64,000 nucleotides of DNA, taken from the NCBI GenBank assembly GCA_016700415.1, contig CP065018.1:2610001-2674000 (forward strand), read 5' to 3'. A program made the translations under genes and the position numbers. This document shows, one piece after another, positions 26,762 to 35,428 of the stretch; position 1 is the first letter of the stretch; every line of letters begins with the position of its first letter. The notes under the pieces were generated by a model. The model saw nothing but the letters and a program-made list of their open reading frames with translations, was not told the origin of the DNA and did not search any database. This stretch comes from Flavobacteriales bacterium (lineage in GTDB: Bacteria; Bacteroidota; Bacteroidia; Flavobacteriales_F; PHOS-HE28).

Positions 26762-27934
26762 ATGCGCACCATTCTTAAGATCCTCCTTTGGCTCGTCGGC
26801 ATCATCGCGGTGCTGATCACCCTGTGCTACATCACCGGCAACGGCCACATCGTGAAGGGTGTGCGCTTCACCTACCTTATGGGGCGTAGCGGGCCGGAGA
26901 TCGATGACCGGGATTTCTTCGCTTCCAACGTCATCCTTGCGGATGACCCGCAGCCATGGCCGAAAAGCCCACGCTATGGCAAGCTGTCACTCACCGATGC
27001 ACAGCTCATCGCGCTCCAAAAGCTGAACACGGTGGGTTTCGTGGTGATCAAGGACGACAGCCTGCTCTTCGAGGATTATTTCGAGGGCTGGCGCGACGAC
27101 TCCGTGAGCAACAGCTTCAGCGTGGCGAAGAGCTACATCAGCGTACTGGTGGGCATTGCGATGAAGGAGGGCAAGATCCCCGACCTGCATGCACATGTGG
27201 GCCAGTACTTGCCGGAGTTCGACACCTTCGATGAATGCCACAAGAAGATCACCTTGTGGAACCTGCTCACCATGAGCACCGGTCTGGACTGGAGCGAGAG
27301 CGGCGCCAGCCCGTTCAGTGACAACGCCAAGGGCTACTACGGGAGTGATGTGAGCCGATTAGCGATGGACCAGCCTTGCCGGGAGGAGCCGGGCCAGGAA
27401 TTCGACTACATCAGCGGCAGCACGCAGATCATGTCCGATGTGTTGCAGAAGATCTACGGCATGCCGCTGAACGACCTGGTGCGGGAGAAGATCTGGAAGC
27501 CGCTCGGCGCGGAGCACGACGCCTATTGGGGCAAGGACCGCAAGGATGGCGACTTCAAGGCGTTCTGTTGCCTGTATGCCACTGCGCGCGACTTCGGCCG
27601 CATCGGGCAGTTATGGTTGGACAGCGGCATGTGGAAGGGCACCCGCATCGTTCCGGAGGAATACTGGAAGGAGTCGATCACGCCGGCGAAGCTGATGGAC
27701 AAGGGCGAACCTAACGACCGCTACGGCTACTACTGGTGGCTCGCGACCGTGGACGGTATGCCGATGTACTACTGCCGAGGCTACCATGGCGAGTACGTGG
27801 TAGTGATCCCGCAGGAACGATTGATCATGGTGCGCACCGGGATGAAGTGGGAGGAGCACAACGACGTCGGGCACCCGAAGGACGTGTTCGAGTACACGGA
27901 GATCGCTCGAGCGGTGGCGGCGGAGAAACCTTGA
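26762..27934 (+). CDS. Serine hydrolase, beta-lactamase/class C PBP fold
   Basis: 390 residues with an N-terminal membrane helix (about 4-24), so anchored or exported. The active-site SxxK is Ser120-Val-Ala-Lys123 in NSFSVAKSYISVLVG. The second motif lies in FDYISGSTQIMSDVL. DRYGYYWWLATVDGMPMYYCRGYHGEYVVVIPQERL is the C-terminal sheet with the HG-type third motif. The family includes esterases and peptidases; substrate unknown. Confidence 0.88.
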   Translation: MRTILKILLWLVGIIAVLITLCYITGNGHIVKGVRFTYLMGRSGPEIDDRDFFASNVILADDPQPWPKSPRYGKLSLTDAQLIALQKLNTVGFVVIKDDSLLFEDYFEGWRDDSVSNSFSVAKSYISVLVGIAMKEGKIPDLHAHVGQYLPEFDTFDECHKKITLWNLLTMSTGLDWSESGASPFSDNAKGYYGSDVSRLAMDQPCREEPGQEFDYISGSTQIMSDVLQKIYGMPLNDLVREKIWKPLGAEHDAYWGKDRKDGDFKAFCCLYATARDFGRIGQLWLDSGMWKGTRIVPEEYWKESITPAKLMDKGEPNDRYGYYWWLATVDGMPMYYCRGYHGEYVVVIPQERLIMVRTGMKWEEHNDVGHPKDVFEYTEIARAVAAEKP

Positions 27935-28053
27935 AGGAAGTCTTGAGTCGTGAGTCATTGAGTCTTGAGTCCGAGTTCTCCATTCACCGATCACCAAAAG
28001 CATTTCTCTGCGCCTCCGCGCCTCTGCGTCCAAAATCCCATAATTTCCTCACC

Positions 28054-28782
28054 ATGCGAGCCGATCACGTGAAAGACCTGAGCAAGATCCTCTTCTTGGA
28101 CATCGAGACCGTGCCTGCCGTCCGGGAGTTCAGCGAGCTGGACGAACGCACCGCGAAGCTCTTCGGCGACAAGACACGCTTTGAACAGGAGCGTGGCGGG
28201 AAGACGGCGGAGGAGGTTTATGGCGACAGGGCAGGTATTTTTTCCGAGTTCGGGAAGATCATCTGCATCGGTGTGGGTGGGCTGAAGCGGGAGGGCGGCG
28301 GCCACGCCATGCGCGTCACCTCGTTCCATGGTGATGATGAGCGGGATGTCCTCCACCGCTTTGTGGATATGCTCAACAAGAACTACAGCACGGACGACCA
28401 CTGGCTGTGCGGCCACAACGGCAGGGAGTTCGACTTCCCGTGGATCGCGCGGCGCTGCATCGTACACGGCATCAAGCTGCCGAAGCTGCTGGACGTGGGC
28501 GGCCTGAAGCCGTGGGAAGTGGGCTTTCTCGACACCATGAACATGTGGAGCTTCGGCGACCGCAAGAACTTCACCTCGCTGGCGCTGCTCACGCACATCC
28601 TCGGAATCCCCACGCCCAAGGACGACATCTCCGGTGCGGACGTGGCGCGTGTGTACTACGAGGACAAGGACCTTGAGCGCATCGCCACCTACTGCAAGAA
28701 GGACGTGGTGGCCACGGCGCAGCTGTATCTGCGGTTGCGCGGGGAAGCTGTGGTGAAGGAGAAGGATATTGCGTTGGTGTGA
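28054..28782 (+). CDS. 3'-5' exonuclease of the PolB-like DEDD family
   Basis: 242 residues from ATG 28054. The exonuclease motifs of the predicted PolB-exonuclease-like family are visible: Exo I LFLDIETVPAV, Exo II CGHNGREFDFPWIARRC, Exo III ATYCKKDVVATAQLYLRL. The DEDD acidic set looks complete. No polymerase domain. It presumably trims DNA or RNA ends. Upstream is a CTCTGCG-type repeat (about 27998-28045). Confidence 0.88.
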   Translation: MRADHVKDLSKILFLDIETVPAVREFSELDERTAKLFGDKTRFEQERGGKTAEEVYGDRAGIFSEFGKIICIGVGGLKREGGGHAMRVTSFHGDDERDVLHRFVDMLNKNYSTDDHWLCGHNGREFDFPWIARRCIVHGIKLPKLLDVGGLKPWEVGFLDTMNMWSFGDRKNFTSLALLTHILGIPTPKDDISGADVARVYYEDKDLERIATYCKKDVVATAQLYLRLRGEAVVKEKDIALV

Positions 28783-28819
28783 CCTTCGTGCAGCCCTAAA
28801 GTCCACCTGTATTCCGTTT

Positions 28820-28827
28820 TACTTTCG
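28820..28827 (+). promoter_or_regulatory. -7 box of the 28832 gene (leaderless type)
   Basis: TACTTTCG, then CCGC, then GTG at 28832. Confidence 0.45.
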
Positions 28828-28831
28828 CCGC

Positions 28832-29983
28832 GTGAAGAGCTTCCTGCGCATCATCGTGGTCCTGGCCATCCTCGTGGCCGCAGGGCTGTTGGTCTGGCAA
28901 TGGATGACCTCCGCGCAACAAGGTGCCGTGAAGGACCGCGTGAAGTTGTTGATCGGCAGCAACCCGCGCAATATCAGTGGTACCTTGCCTACCGCTGGCG
29001 CTGCCAGGTTGACCAAGGAAGGTGGCCTGTTCACAGGCGACGAAGCACCCTTCGCCTTTGCCGCCGGCCCATGGTCCACCGTGAAGTTCGATCTGGATGG
29101 CAGCACCGTCCGCCCCAACCTGCGTTTCGATTTCGAGGTGCCCGTCTCGGCGGATACCGTGCGTCTTTCCCGCAAGTGGTCGCATGGCGGGGAACGCTCC
29201 TACCGGATGGCCCCGGGCGATGATTATTCCCCGGCCGTGCGGCGTCGCGTGCAGGACGTGGCTACCACGTTGTCGGCCGTGGAAGTCGGGTTTTGGATGT
29301 GGTCCCCATCACCAAAAACGCTCGTCACTGCCGTGGTGTCCATTGACCGGGGGAGCAAGCAGCTCGCCTGGTTCGGGAAGGATCTGCCAGCGGACACCGG
29401 CGCAGCACAGGGCAGTAGGCTCAACTGCAGCTTCCTGATGCGCGACCTGGCCTTGGAACCTACGGACATCATCTCGGTCTACTTCTGGAAGCGCGGCGGG
29501 GAGGAGGCGTTCGTGGACGACATCGACCTCTACTTCCACAGCGCTGAAGTGCCCGGCCGGGCAGGAGGGACGGCATTTGCGCTGGATAGCATGGGCGTAG
29601 GCGGCCTTGTCCCGATGGGATATGCGACAGTGTCGGTGACGGAGGTGCCCGTGGATACGGTTCGCTTTCCGGCAGGTGGCACCGCAGTGAACACTACCGA
29701 GGCGGCTGTGCCCATCGGTGGCACGGACAAACAATGGCGCTTCGTCCCGCAGGAAGGCGTGGCCTATCTGATCGATGCGGACGGAACGCCCATCGCGATG
29801 CTCCGGCCTTGGTCACCGACATCGCGCACGGACATCACACACTTCGAACGCGTAGTGGCTGAGCGGAAACCTCATGGCGTCCTGCTCACCGGCTTCGACG
29901 TGGACAACGGGGACGGCACGGACCGGATCGCTTCTTACCCTGCACCCCAAGCCATGATCCTCGAACTAGCACCCCGCCGATGA
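28832..29983 (+). CDS. Membrane-anchored exported protein, function unknown
   Basis: 383 residues from GTG 28832. One N-terminal helix (about 3-24) anchors a large extracytoplasmic part. Residues about 60-240 read as a beta-sandwich (FDLDGSTVRPNLRFDFEVP; DIISVYFWKRGGEEAFVDDIDLYFHSAE), like carbohydrate-binding modules. The final third has no recognisable motif. Its stop overlaps the GH16-like lipoprotein start by 4 bp, so it is the first gene of an operon with that gene and two membrane proteins. Confidence 0.65.
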   Translation: MKSFLRIIVVLAILVAAGLLVWQWMTSAQQGAVKDRVKLLIGSNPRNISGTLPTAGAARLTKEGGLFTGDEAPFAFAAGPWSTVKFDLDGSTVRPNLRFDFEVPVSADTVRLSRKWSHGGERSYRMAPGDDYSPAVRRRVQDVATTLSAVEVGFWMWSPSPKTLVTAVVSIDRGSKQLAWFGKDLPADTGAAQGSRLNCSFLMRDLALEPTDIISVYFWKRGGEEAFVDDIDLYFHSAEVPGRAGGTAFALDSMGVGGLVPMGYATVSVTEVPVDTVRFPAGGTAVNTTEAAVPIGGTDKQWRFVPQEGVAYLIDADGTPIAMLRPWSPTSRTDITHFERVVAERKPHGVLLTGFDVDNGDGTDRIASYPAPQAMILELAPRR

Positions 29984-31857
29984 AGGCTCTGCTCTGGCTC
30001 ACACCCCTGTTGTTGCTCGGCTGCGCCGATGGTGGTCGCACAGGCCATGGCGGCGTGGACCGTTTCGAGGTGCTCACGAACTGGCATTCCGAGGGGGCGG
30101 ACGGGGAGAAGGTCATCGCCATGGATTACACCGACGCGATCGACAGCGGGTTCACGATCCCTTCGGCCCATCAGGTGGAGGGCGGGCGGTTCACCTTTTC
30201 TTTCACCGTTACGGACACCCTTGGAAAGGGCCGCGCGTTCAAGTACAAGCTGTACTACCGGAACGGATCCTACAAGATGGACGAGACCTTGCCGGACGGT
30301 GGGCAGCACCCGCTGGCGGAAGAGAATTTCTATGGCAGCTGGGAGAGCGCGTCGGAAGGCTTCCGCACCACAGCGCGCACCAGCGGGCACGATGCGCTGA
30401 AGGTGGAGAACAGTTTCCGCATCCACGGCGACCCGCGTGACGAGGAGCGCTTCTTTCAGGATGGCAAGCGGCTCCGCTGGGCGCGGAACCCTCGGGTGGG
30501 TGAGTACTCCTTCCTGCTGGTGGTGGTGCCCGAAGATGCGTTCACCGCCGCCCGGATCCCGGATGCAGTGGCGCGGATTAACGAACAGGAGAACGGCCAA
30601 TTCATCGAACCATACTGGTATTTCCTGCACGGCCCCGGCGCGAAACTTCCGCAAGTGACCGTGTTGGAGGCGAGGGAACGGTTGAAGGTGAGCGCGCGCC
30701 CCCCGTTGGGGGCCGGGATCTATGTCGAGGAGACGGAGGGCATTTCCAAGGGAGCGTTCAGTGATAGGTGCGGGCAGACGGAGGAGCTGCGCAAACAGGC
30801 ACCTTTCAAGCAGTTCATCCATTACGTGGACCCTTCCACACGCTTCGCCAACATCCCGTTGATCGCGGATGTGCTCGGCAATGCATACACCCCGGAGGAC
30901 CACGACTTCAACCGCTGCTTCTTCCCGGAGAACAGGATGGTCTCCCTGCGGCCCATGACCACCCGGATGCCCTGCGAGACCGTGCGATCGAATCCGGAAA
31001 ACAATACCATCGAACTGCGGAATCCGGCTTCCACGCCCAACGACCTGCGTAAGGAGAACGTCGGTGTCCGCTCGCGCAGTGGCCTGATGTACGGCAAGTA
31101 CTCCATCAAGTGCAAGCTCACGCCGTTGTTGAACGACTCGGACATGTGGGTGGGGCTCACCAACGCCATCTGGCTGATCTACCAAGGCGCGCCTGGGAAC
31201 CACCGCCGCATCTGCGCCAAGGACGGTTTCCTCGAGAACTATTACGGTGGAGAACAGGACAAGCGCGTGCCGCAGGTGGACTATGCGGAGATCGACTTCG
31301 AGATCTTGAAGACGCCGCTGTACTGCCCCGATGCCACCTTCCCGCCCCTGCGCCCGCAACAGGTGGCGGTGCCCGGAAACCGCGCCAACTGGCAGCGACC
31401 GAAGGAGGGCGGCATCCCCAAGGGCATGATCACCGTGGCCTGCACCAACTGGGACATGGCCTGCCATTCCCCCATCAACTTCGCAGCGGGTTGCAGCGGG
31501 ATCACGCATGACGGGCAGACCTTCCTCAGCCAGCGCTGGGACGACAACTACCGTGCGCTCACCCAGAAGATCTTCGAGCCGGACGCGGAGCTCTTCCGTG
31601 GCGACCACTACTGGTTCCAGATCGATTGGAAGCCGGAGTCCGTCACCTGGCGCATCGGGCCGGAACTGGACCAACTACGCGAAGTGGGCTACATGGACAG
31701 CACCGTCACTTCCATCAGCGATGTGCAGATGCAGCTGATCGTGACCCAGGAGTTCCACAACACTAAATGGTGGCCCGGTTCGCCCTACGACCAAGGCTAC
31801 ATCCCCTTCGCAGCGAAGGACTACACCGGCGTCATCCAGGACGTGATCATTGAATGA
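29980..31857 (+). CDS. Lipoprotein with GH16-like glycosidase domain
   Basis: 625 residues. Lipobox LLLLGC (Cys15). A beta-rich N-terminal region leads to a GH16-like concanavalin fold: RSGLMYGKYSIKCKLTPLLNDSDMWVGLTNAIWLIYQ, then the catalytic-type motif YAEIDFEIL with Glu437, Asp439 and Glu441, and later HYWFQIDWKPESVTWRIG. GH16 enzymes cleave or transfer beta-glucans or galactans; the substrate here is unknown. The neighbouring membrane enzymes suggest work on a surface glycan. Confidence 0.7.
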   Translation: MKALLWLTPLLLLGCADGGRTGHGGVDRFEVLTNWHSEGADGEKVIAMDYTDAIDSGFTIPSAHQVEGGRFTFSFTVTDTLGKGRAFKYKLYYRNGSYKMDETLPDGGQHPLAEENFYGSWESASEGFRTTARTSGHDALKVENSFRIHGDPRDEERFFQDGKRLRWARNPRVGEYSFLLVVVPEDAFTAARIPDAVARINEQENGQFIEPYWYFLHGPGAKLPQVTVLEARERLKVSARPPLGAGIYVEETEGISKGAFSDRCGQTEELRKQAPFKQFIHYVDPSTRFANIPLIADVLGNAYTPEDHDFNRCFFPENRMVSLRPMTTRMPCETVRSNPENNTIELRNPASTPNDLRKENVGVRSRSGLMYGKYSIKCKLTPLLNDSDMWVGLTNAIWLIYQGAPGNHRRICAKDGFLENYYGGEQDKRVPQVDYAEIDFEILKTPLYCPDATFPPLRPQQVAVPGNRANWQRPKEGGIPKGMITVACTNWDMACHSPINFAAGCSGITHDGQTFLSQRWDDNYRALTQKIFEPDAELFRGDHYWFQIDWKPESVTWRIGPELDQLREVGYMDSTVTSISDVQMQLIVTQEFHNTKWWPGSPYDQGYIPFAAKDYTGVIQDVIIE

Positions 31858-34166
31858 GGCAGATGAAGCATCGTGGCCTGTGGCTCACCCTGTTATTATC
31901 GACGCTCCTGTTGTTCCTGTACTTCGGTTCCGTGCTCCGCGCACCGGGCCACTACATGTTCAATACCGACGGCGACGGCATGAAGAACTACTTCAGCTTC
32001 GCTTGGCACGCTGAGCATGACACCTCGATCACCACGTTCTCCGGGATGAATTATCCGTTCGGGGAGCACATCGACTACCCGGACGCGCAACCCCTGCAAA
32101 GCAACGTCTGGCGCGCCGTATGTAAGGTGTTCCCCGGACTGCTGCCGCACACCGTGGCGTTGATCAACCTGATGATGCTGGCCAGCATCGTACTGTGTGC
32201 GCTGTTCGTTTACGGCATACTGCGCGAGCTTTCCATGCCGGAACTCTTGGCGGCGGTGTTCGCGGTGTTGATCTCCTTCTTGGCGCCGCAGGTGCTGCGT
32301 GGCACCCAGGCCCACTATGCCTTGGCTTATGGCTGTGCCATCCCAAGTGCGGCGTGGCTGATGTTGCGCCAATGGCGAAGCGCCCGTCCCGGGCGATGGG
32401 CATGGGTCATGTTGGCCCTTCTGGAATTCTGGCTGTTCACCCACGTCTACCTCGGGTTTATCGCGGCGGTGCTGGTGCTTTCATGCGGGCTTCTGGCATG
32501 GGTCTTCAAGGCCGCTCACCGGCGCGTTGCCATCGGCATGGTGTTGGCGCCGATAGGGGCCCTGTTGCTCTTTCTGCTGTGGCAAAAGCTGACCGACACG
32601 CACGTGGGGCGCACGCTCCATCCCACGGGCTTCTTCACCTACGAGATGAGCTTCTCCACGCTGCTCGCACCCGACCCGTTGTTCGCCTCCCCGCTATGGG
32701 AAAAGATCATCGGCCTGCCCGCGTTCCGGCTTGCGGAAGGTTGGTCCTACATCGGTCTGGGCACCATCTTGGTCTTCCTTGTCGTGTTGGTCCTGCTGGT
32801 GCGTATCCTGTTCGGCGGGCGGCTGCGCTCCTTCATCGCGGATGTCTTCCCGCCCAAGGTGGCGATCATGCTGGTCGCCGGCGTCTTCATGCTGGTGTTC
32901 GCCTTCGGCCTTCCGTTCGACCCTTGGTGCAAGAAATGCCTGTGGTACACGCCGGTGATCGGGCAGTTCCGCGCACCATCGCGTTTCGGATGGGCGTTCT
33001 ACTTCGTCATCACCATCTGGGCGGCACGCACCACCTGGGTGCTTTGGCGGCGGGCCGGGCCGGGCAGCGTCCGGGTGGCCGCATCGGGCCTTGTCGTCAT
33101 TGTGCTTTCGCTCTTCGCGATCGACGCGCACTACCTCGACCGGTACGTGGCCAAGCGCATCGTGGAGCAACCCAACTTCTTCGACATTGATCAATTGCCA
33201 ACGGACATGAAGGCGGTCGTCATCGCGGCCAAGAAGGTGCAGGCCAAAGCCTTGGTGACCTTGCCCTATTTCCATAACGGAGGGGAGGAGTTCATGATCC
33301 CCGCCGATGCACCGGGACTGCTGGTGGGGCAAACGATGGCGCAGCACACGGGTTTCCCGTTGATGACCTCCTCGCTAACGCGCACGGGCTTGGGCGAGGT
33401 GCGGGAATTGATCCAAGGCATGGGGCCGGACTGGTACCCCAAGCCGATCGCCTCCCGCTTCCAGCCGAACGACACCATTTTGATGATCCTTACCGGCAGC
33501 CCGATGGACCGTTACGACCAGGCCACTGCCGCGCATGCCCACGAGCTGATGCGGAGCGGACCGTACGCCTTGCTTGCCATTACGGCAAAGGAACTTTTTG
33601 CGGACCGGGCGAAGGAACGGGTCCAACACTTCGAGGCCGCGCGCGACAGCCTCTACCGCAGCGGAGCTTGGTACTTCAGCAAGCCGGACACCTTCCTGCT
33701 CACGGACGGGTTCGAGGGTCTGCCTGCAACACATGTGCGTAGCGGCCAAGGCGCGTTCTCCGGCCTCAAGCGCGATTTCAACGTAGTGGCCCAATTACCC
33801 GCAGCGGTCATGGATACCGGCGTCACCTACCTCGCCTCGTTCTGGTACTACAACCAAGGCCCCATGCGCTGCCACGCCTTCGTCGGCATCGATGACGTCG
33901 ATCCGACAACGGGCCAAGGCGCGTGGAGCTACTACACCGACCCGCGTTTTGCCCGGACCATCGTGGGCGATTGGTCCATGGTGGAGCTGCCCTTCCGGAG
34001 CGGAGGTAAGCACCACGAGCTGAAACTCTTCATCAGCGGCGAGGCCTATGACCACGACAGCATCTGGGTGGACGACCTCAGCATTCGTGTGGCCGATGTG
34101 GACCTGTACCGCATGGACAGCCTGAGCGGGAAACTCTGGTACAACGGCCATTGGATCGTGCCATGA
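31854..34166 (+). CDS. Large multi-pass membrane protein, GT-C/YfhO-like, with C-terminal beta domain
   Basis: 770 residues. About 11-12 helices in residues 10-440, beginning LWLTLLLSTLLLFLYFGSVL, with an Asp-rich first outer loop (YMFNTDGDGMKNYFSFAWHAEHD), as in GT-C glycosyltransferases using polyprenyl-linked sugars. The last 170 residues form a soluble domain like carbohydrate-binding modules (SFWYYNQGPMRCHAFVGIDDVDP; DHDSIWVDDLSIRV). It overlaps its neighbours by 4 bp on both sides. Transfer of a sugar to a lipid or surface glycan is an inference. Confidence 0.65.
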   Translation: MRQMKHRGLWLTLLLSTLLLFLYFGSVLRAPGHYMFNTDGDGMKNYFSFAWHAEHDTSITTFSGMNYPFGEHIDYPDAQPLQSNVWRAVCKVFPGLLPHTVALINLMMLASIVLCALFVYGILRELSMPELLAAVFAVLISFLAPQVLRGTQAHYALAYGCAIPSAAWLMLRQWRSARPGRWAWVMLALLEFWLFTHVYLGFIAAVLVLSCGLLAWVFKAAHRRVAIGMVLAPIGALLLFLLWQKLTDTHVGRTLHPTGFFTYEMSFSTLLAPDPLFASPLWEKIIGLPAFRLAEGWSYIGLGTILVFLVVLVLLVRILFGGRLRSFIADVFPPKVAIMLVAGVFMLVFAFGLPFDPWCKKCLWYTPVIGQFRAPSRFGWAFYFVITIWAARTTWVLWRRAGPGSVRVAASGLVVIVLSLFAIDAHYLDRYVAKRIVEQPNFFDIDQLPTDMKAVVIAAKKVQAKALVTLPYFHNGGEEFMIPADAPGLLVGQTMAQHTGFPLMTSSLTRTGLGEVRELIQGMGPDWYPKPIASRFQPNDTILMILTGSPMDRYDQATAAHAHELMRSGPYALLAITAKELFADRAKERVQHFEAARDSLYRSGAWYFSKPDTFLLTDGFEGLPATHVRSGQGAFSGLKRDFNVVAQLPAAVMDTGVTYLASFWYYNQGPMRCHAFVGIDDVDPTTGQGAWSYYTDPRFARTIVGDWSMVELPFRSGGKHHELKLFISGEAYDHDSIWVDDLSIRVADVDLYRMDSLSGKLWYNGHWIVP

Positions 34167-35428
34167 GCACAGGAACGCGCTGGGCCTTGCCCTTGTCCAT
34201 GGGCATTTTCGCACTTTGTCTACTATCCTTCTTCGGGCATGAGGCTCACCGGCTCGGGACACTGCTGACCCACGGCAGCGACGACCTCGGCTACTACCAG
34301 TTCCTGCCGGGCCTCTTTATCGACCATGACCTGCGGGGCATGCCCTGGGTCCATATTCTCGATGACGGCTCCCGGCTCAGCTTGTTCACCATCGGCGTGT
34401 CGCTGTTGCAACTGCCCTTCTTCCTGGTAGCGCATGCGGCCTGCCTCTTGGGCCTGGCCACGCCGGACGCATTTAGCTGGCCCTACGCCGTGGCGCGCGG
34501 TATGGCGGGTGCGTTCTATGCGGCCATGGGCTGCTGGTTTTTGTTGCACGCCCTGAAGCCGCGCTTCGGCAACATCGCCTCACTCGCTGCGGTGCTCCTC
34601 TTGTTCGGTTGCACGAACCTGTACTACTACGCTTCCATGGAGCCGGGCATGTCGCATGTCTACTCCTTCTTCCTGTTCGCGGCACTGTTCGCAACCACGT
34701 TGCGGATGCTCGAAGCGCCCTCCCCGAAGCGCCTGTTCCTGCTGATGGTCATCGCGACGATGATCGTGCTGGTGCGGCCCGCCAATGTGATCGCTTTGCT
34801 GGTACCCATGCTCTATGGCGCCACCGGTCCAAGGGACGTGAAGGGGCGTCTGCGCTGGCCGGCGCACTTCCCGAAGGCCTTCGCCGCGGGCGCTGTGGTG
34901 TCCGGCGCGCTGGTGCTGCCGCAGTTGGCCTATTGGAAGATGATCACCGGCAGTTGGTTCGTCTTCACCTACGGTAAGAAGGGCGAGGATTTCTTCTGGT
35001 CGCATCCGCACCTCTGGGACGTGCTTTGGCATCCTTGGAACGGCTGGTTCCTCTATTCCCCGGTGATGCTGCTGGTGATCGGCGCATTGGGGATCATGGC
35101 CGTTCGCGGGACCTCCGGTGGGCGCATCGTCCTGCTGGTATGGCTACTGGCCTGGTACCTCATCGCCTCCTGGTGGAGCTGGTGGTTGGGCGGCGCATTC
35201 GGTCACCGGGGCTTTGTGGAGTACCTGGTCTTTCTAGCGGTGCCGACGGCGTGGGGAGCCCAAGGGATCCTGCGCTCCTCACGGGCAATGCGATACACGG
35301 CACTGGTAGTGGCGCTCTTTTTCATCTACTTCAGCATCGGCCTTAGCTGGAACTACCTCCCTCCGTGGGACGGTCCGGAGTGGACCATGGCCAGCGTGTG
35401 GAGGGTGTATGGGCGGTTATTGCCGTGA
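34163..35428 (+). CDS. Multi-pass membrane protein, GT-C-like
   Basis: 421 residues from ATG 34163 (overlapping the previous stop by 4 bp). About ten helices. The first outer loop carries HGSDDLGYYQFLPGLFIDHDL, an acidic pair as in GT-C enzymes; a later stretch LGGAFGHRGFVEYLVFLAVPTAWG resembles family members. Probably partners the preceding protein in glycan or glycolipid assembly. It ends convergently with the next gene, overlapping by 12 bp. Confidence 0.6.
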   Translation: MSTGTRWALPLSMGIFALCLLSFFGHEAHRLGTLLTHGSDDLGYYQFLPGLFIDHDLRGMPWVHILDDGSRLSLFTIGVSLLQLPFFLVAHAACLLGLATPDAFSWPYAVARGMAGAFYAAMGCWFLLHALKPRFGNIASLAAVLLLFGCTNLYYYASMEPGMSHVYSFFLFAALFATTLRMLEAPSPKRLFLLMVIATMIVLVRPANVIALLVPMLYGATGPRDVKGRLRWPAHFPKAFAAGAVVSGALVLPQLAYWKMITGSWFVFTYGKKGEDFFWSHPHLWDVLWHPWNGWFLYSPVMLLVIGALGIMAVRGTSGGRIVLLVWLLAWYLIASWWSWWLGGAFGHRGFVEYLVFLAVPTAWGAQGILRSSRAMRYTALVVALFFIYFSIGLSWNYLPPWDGPEWTMASVWRVYGRLLP

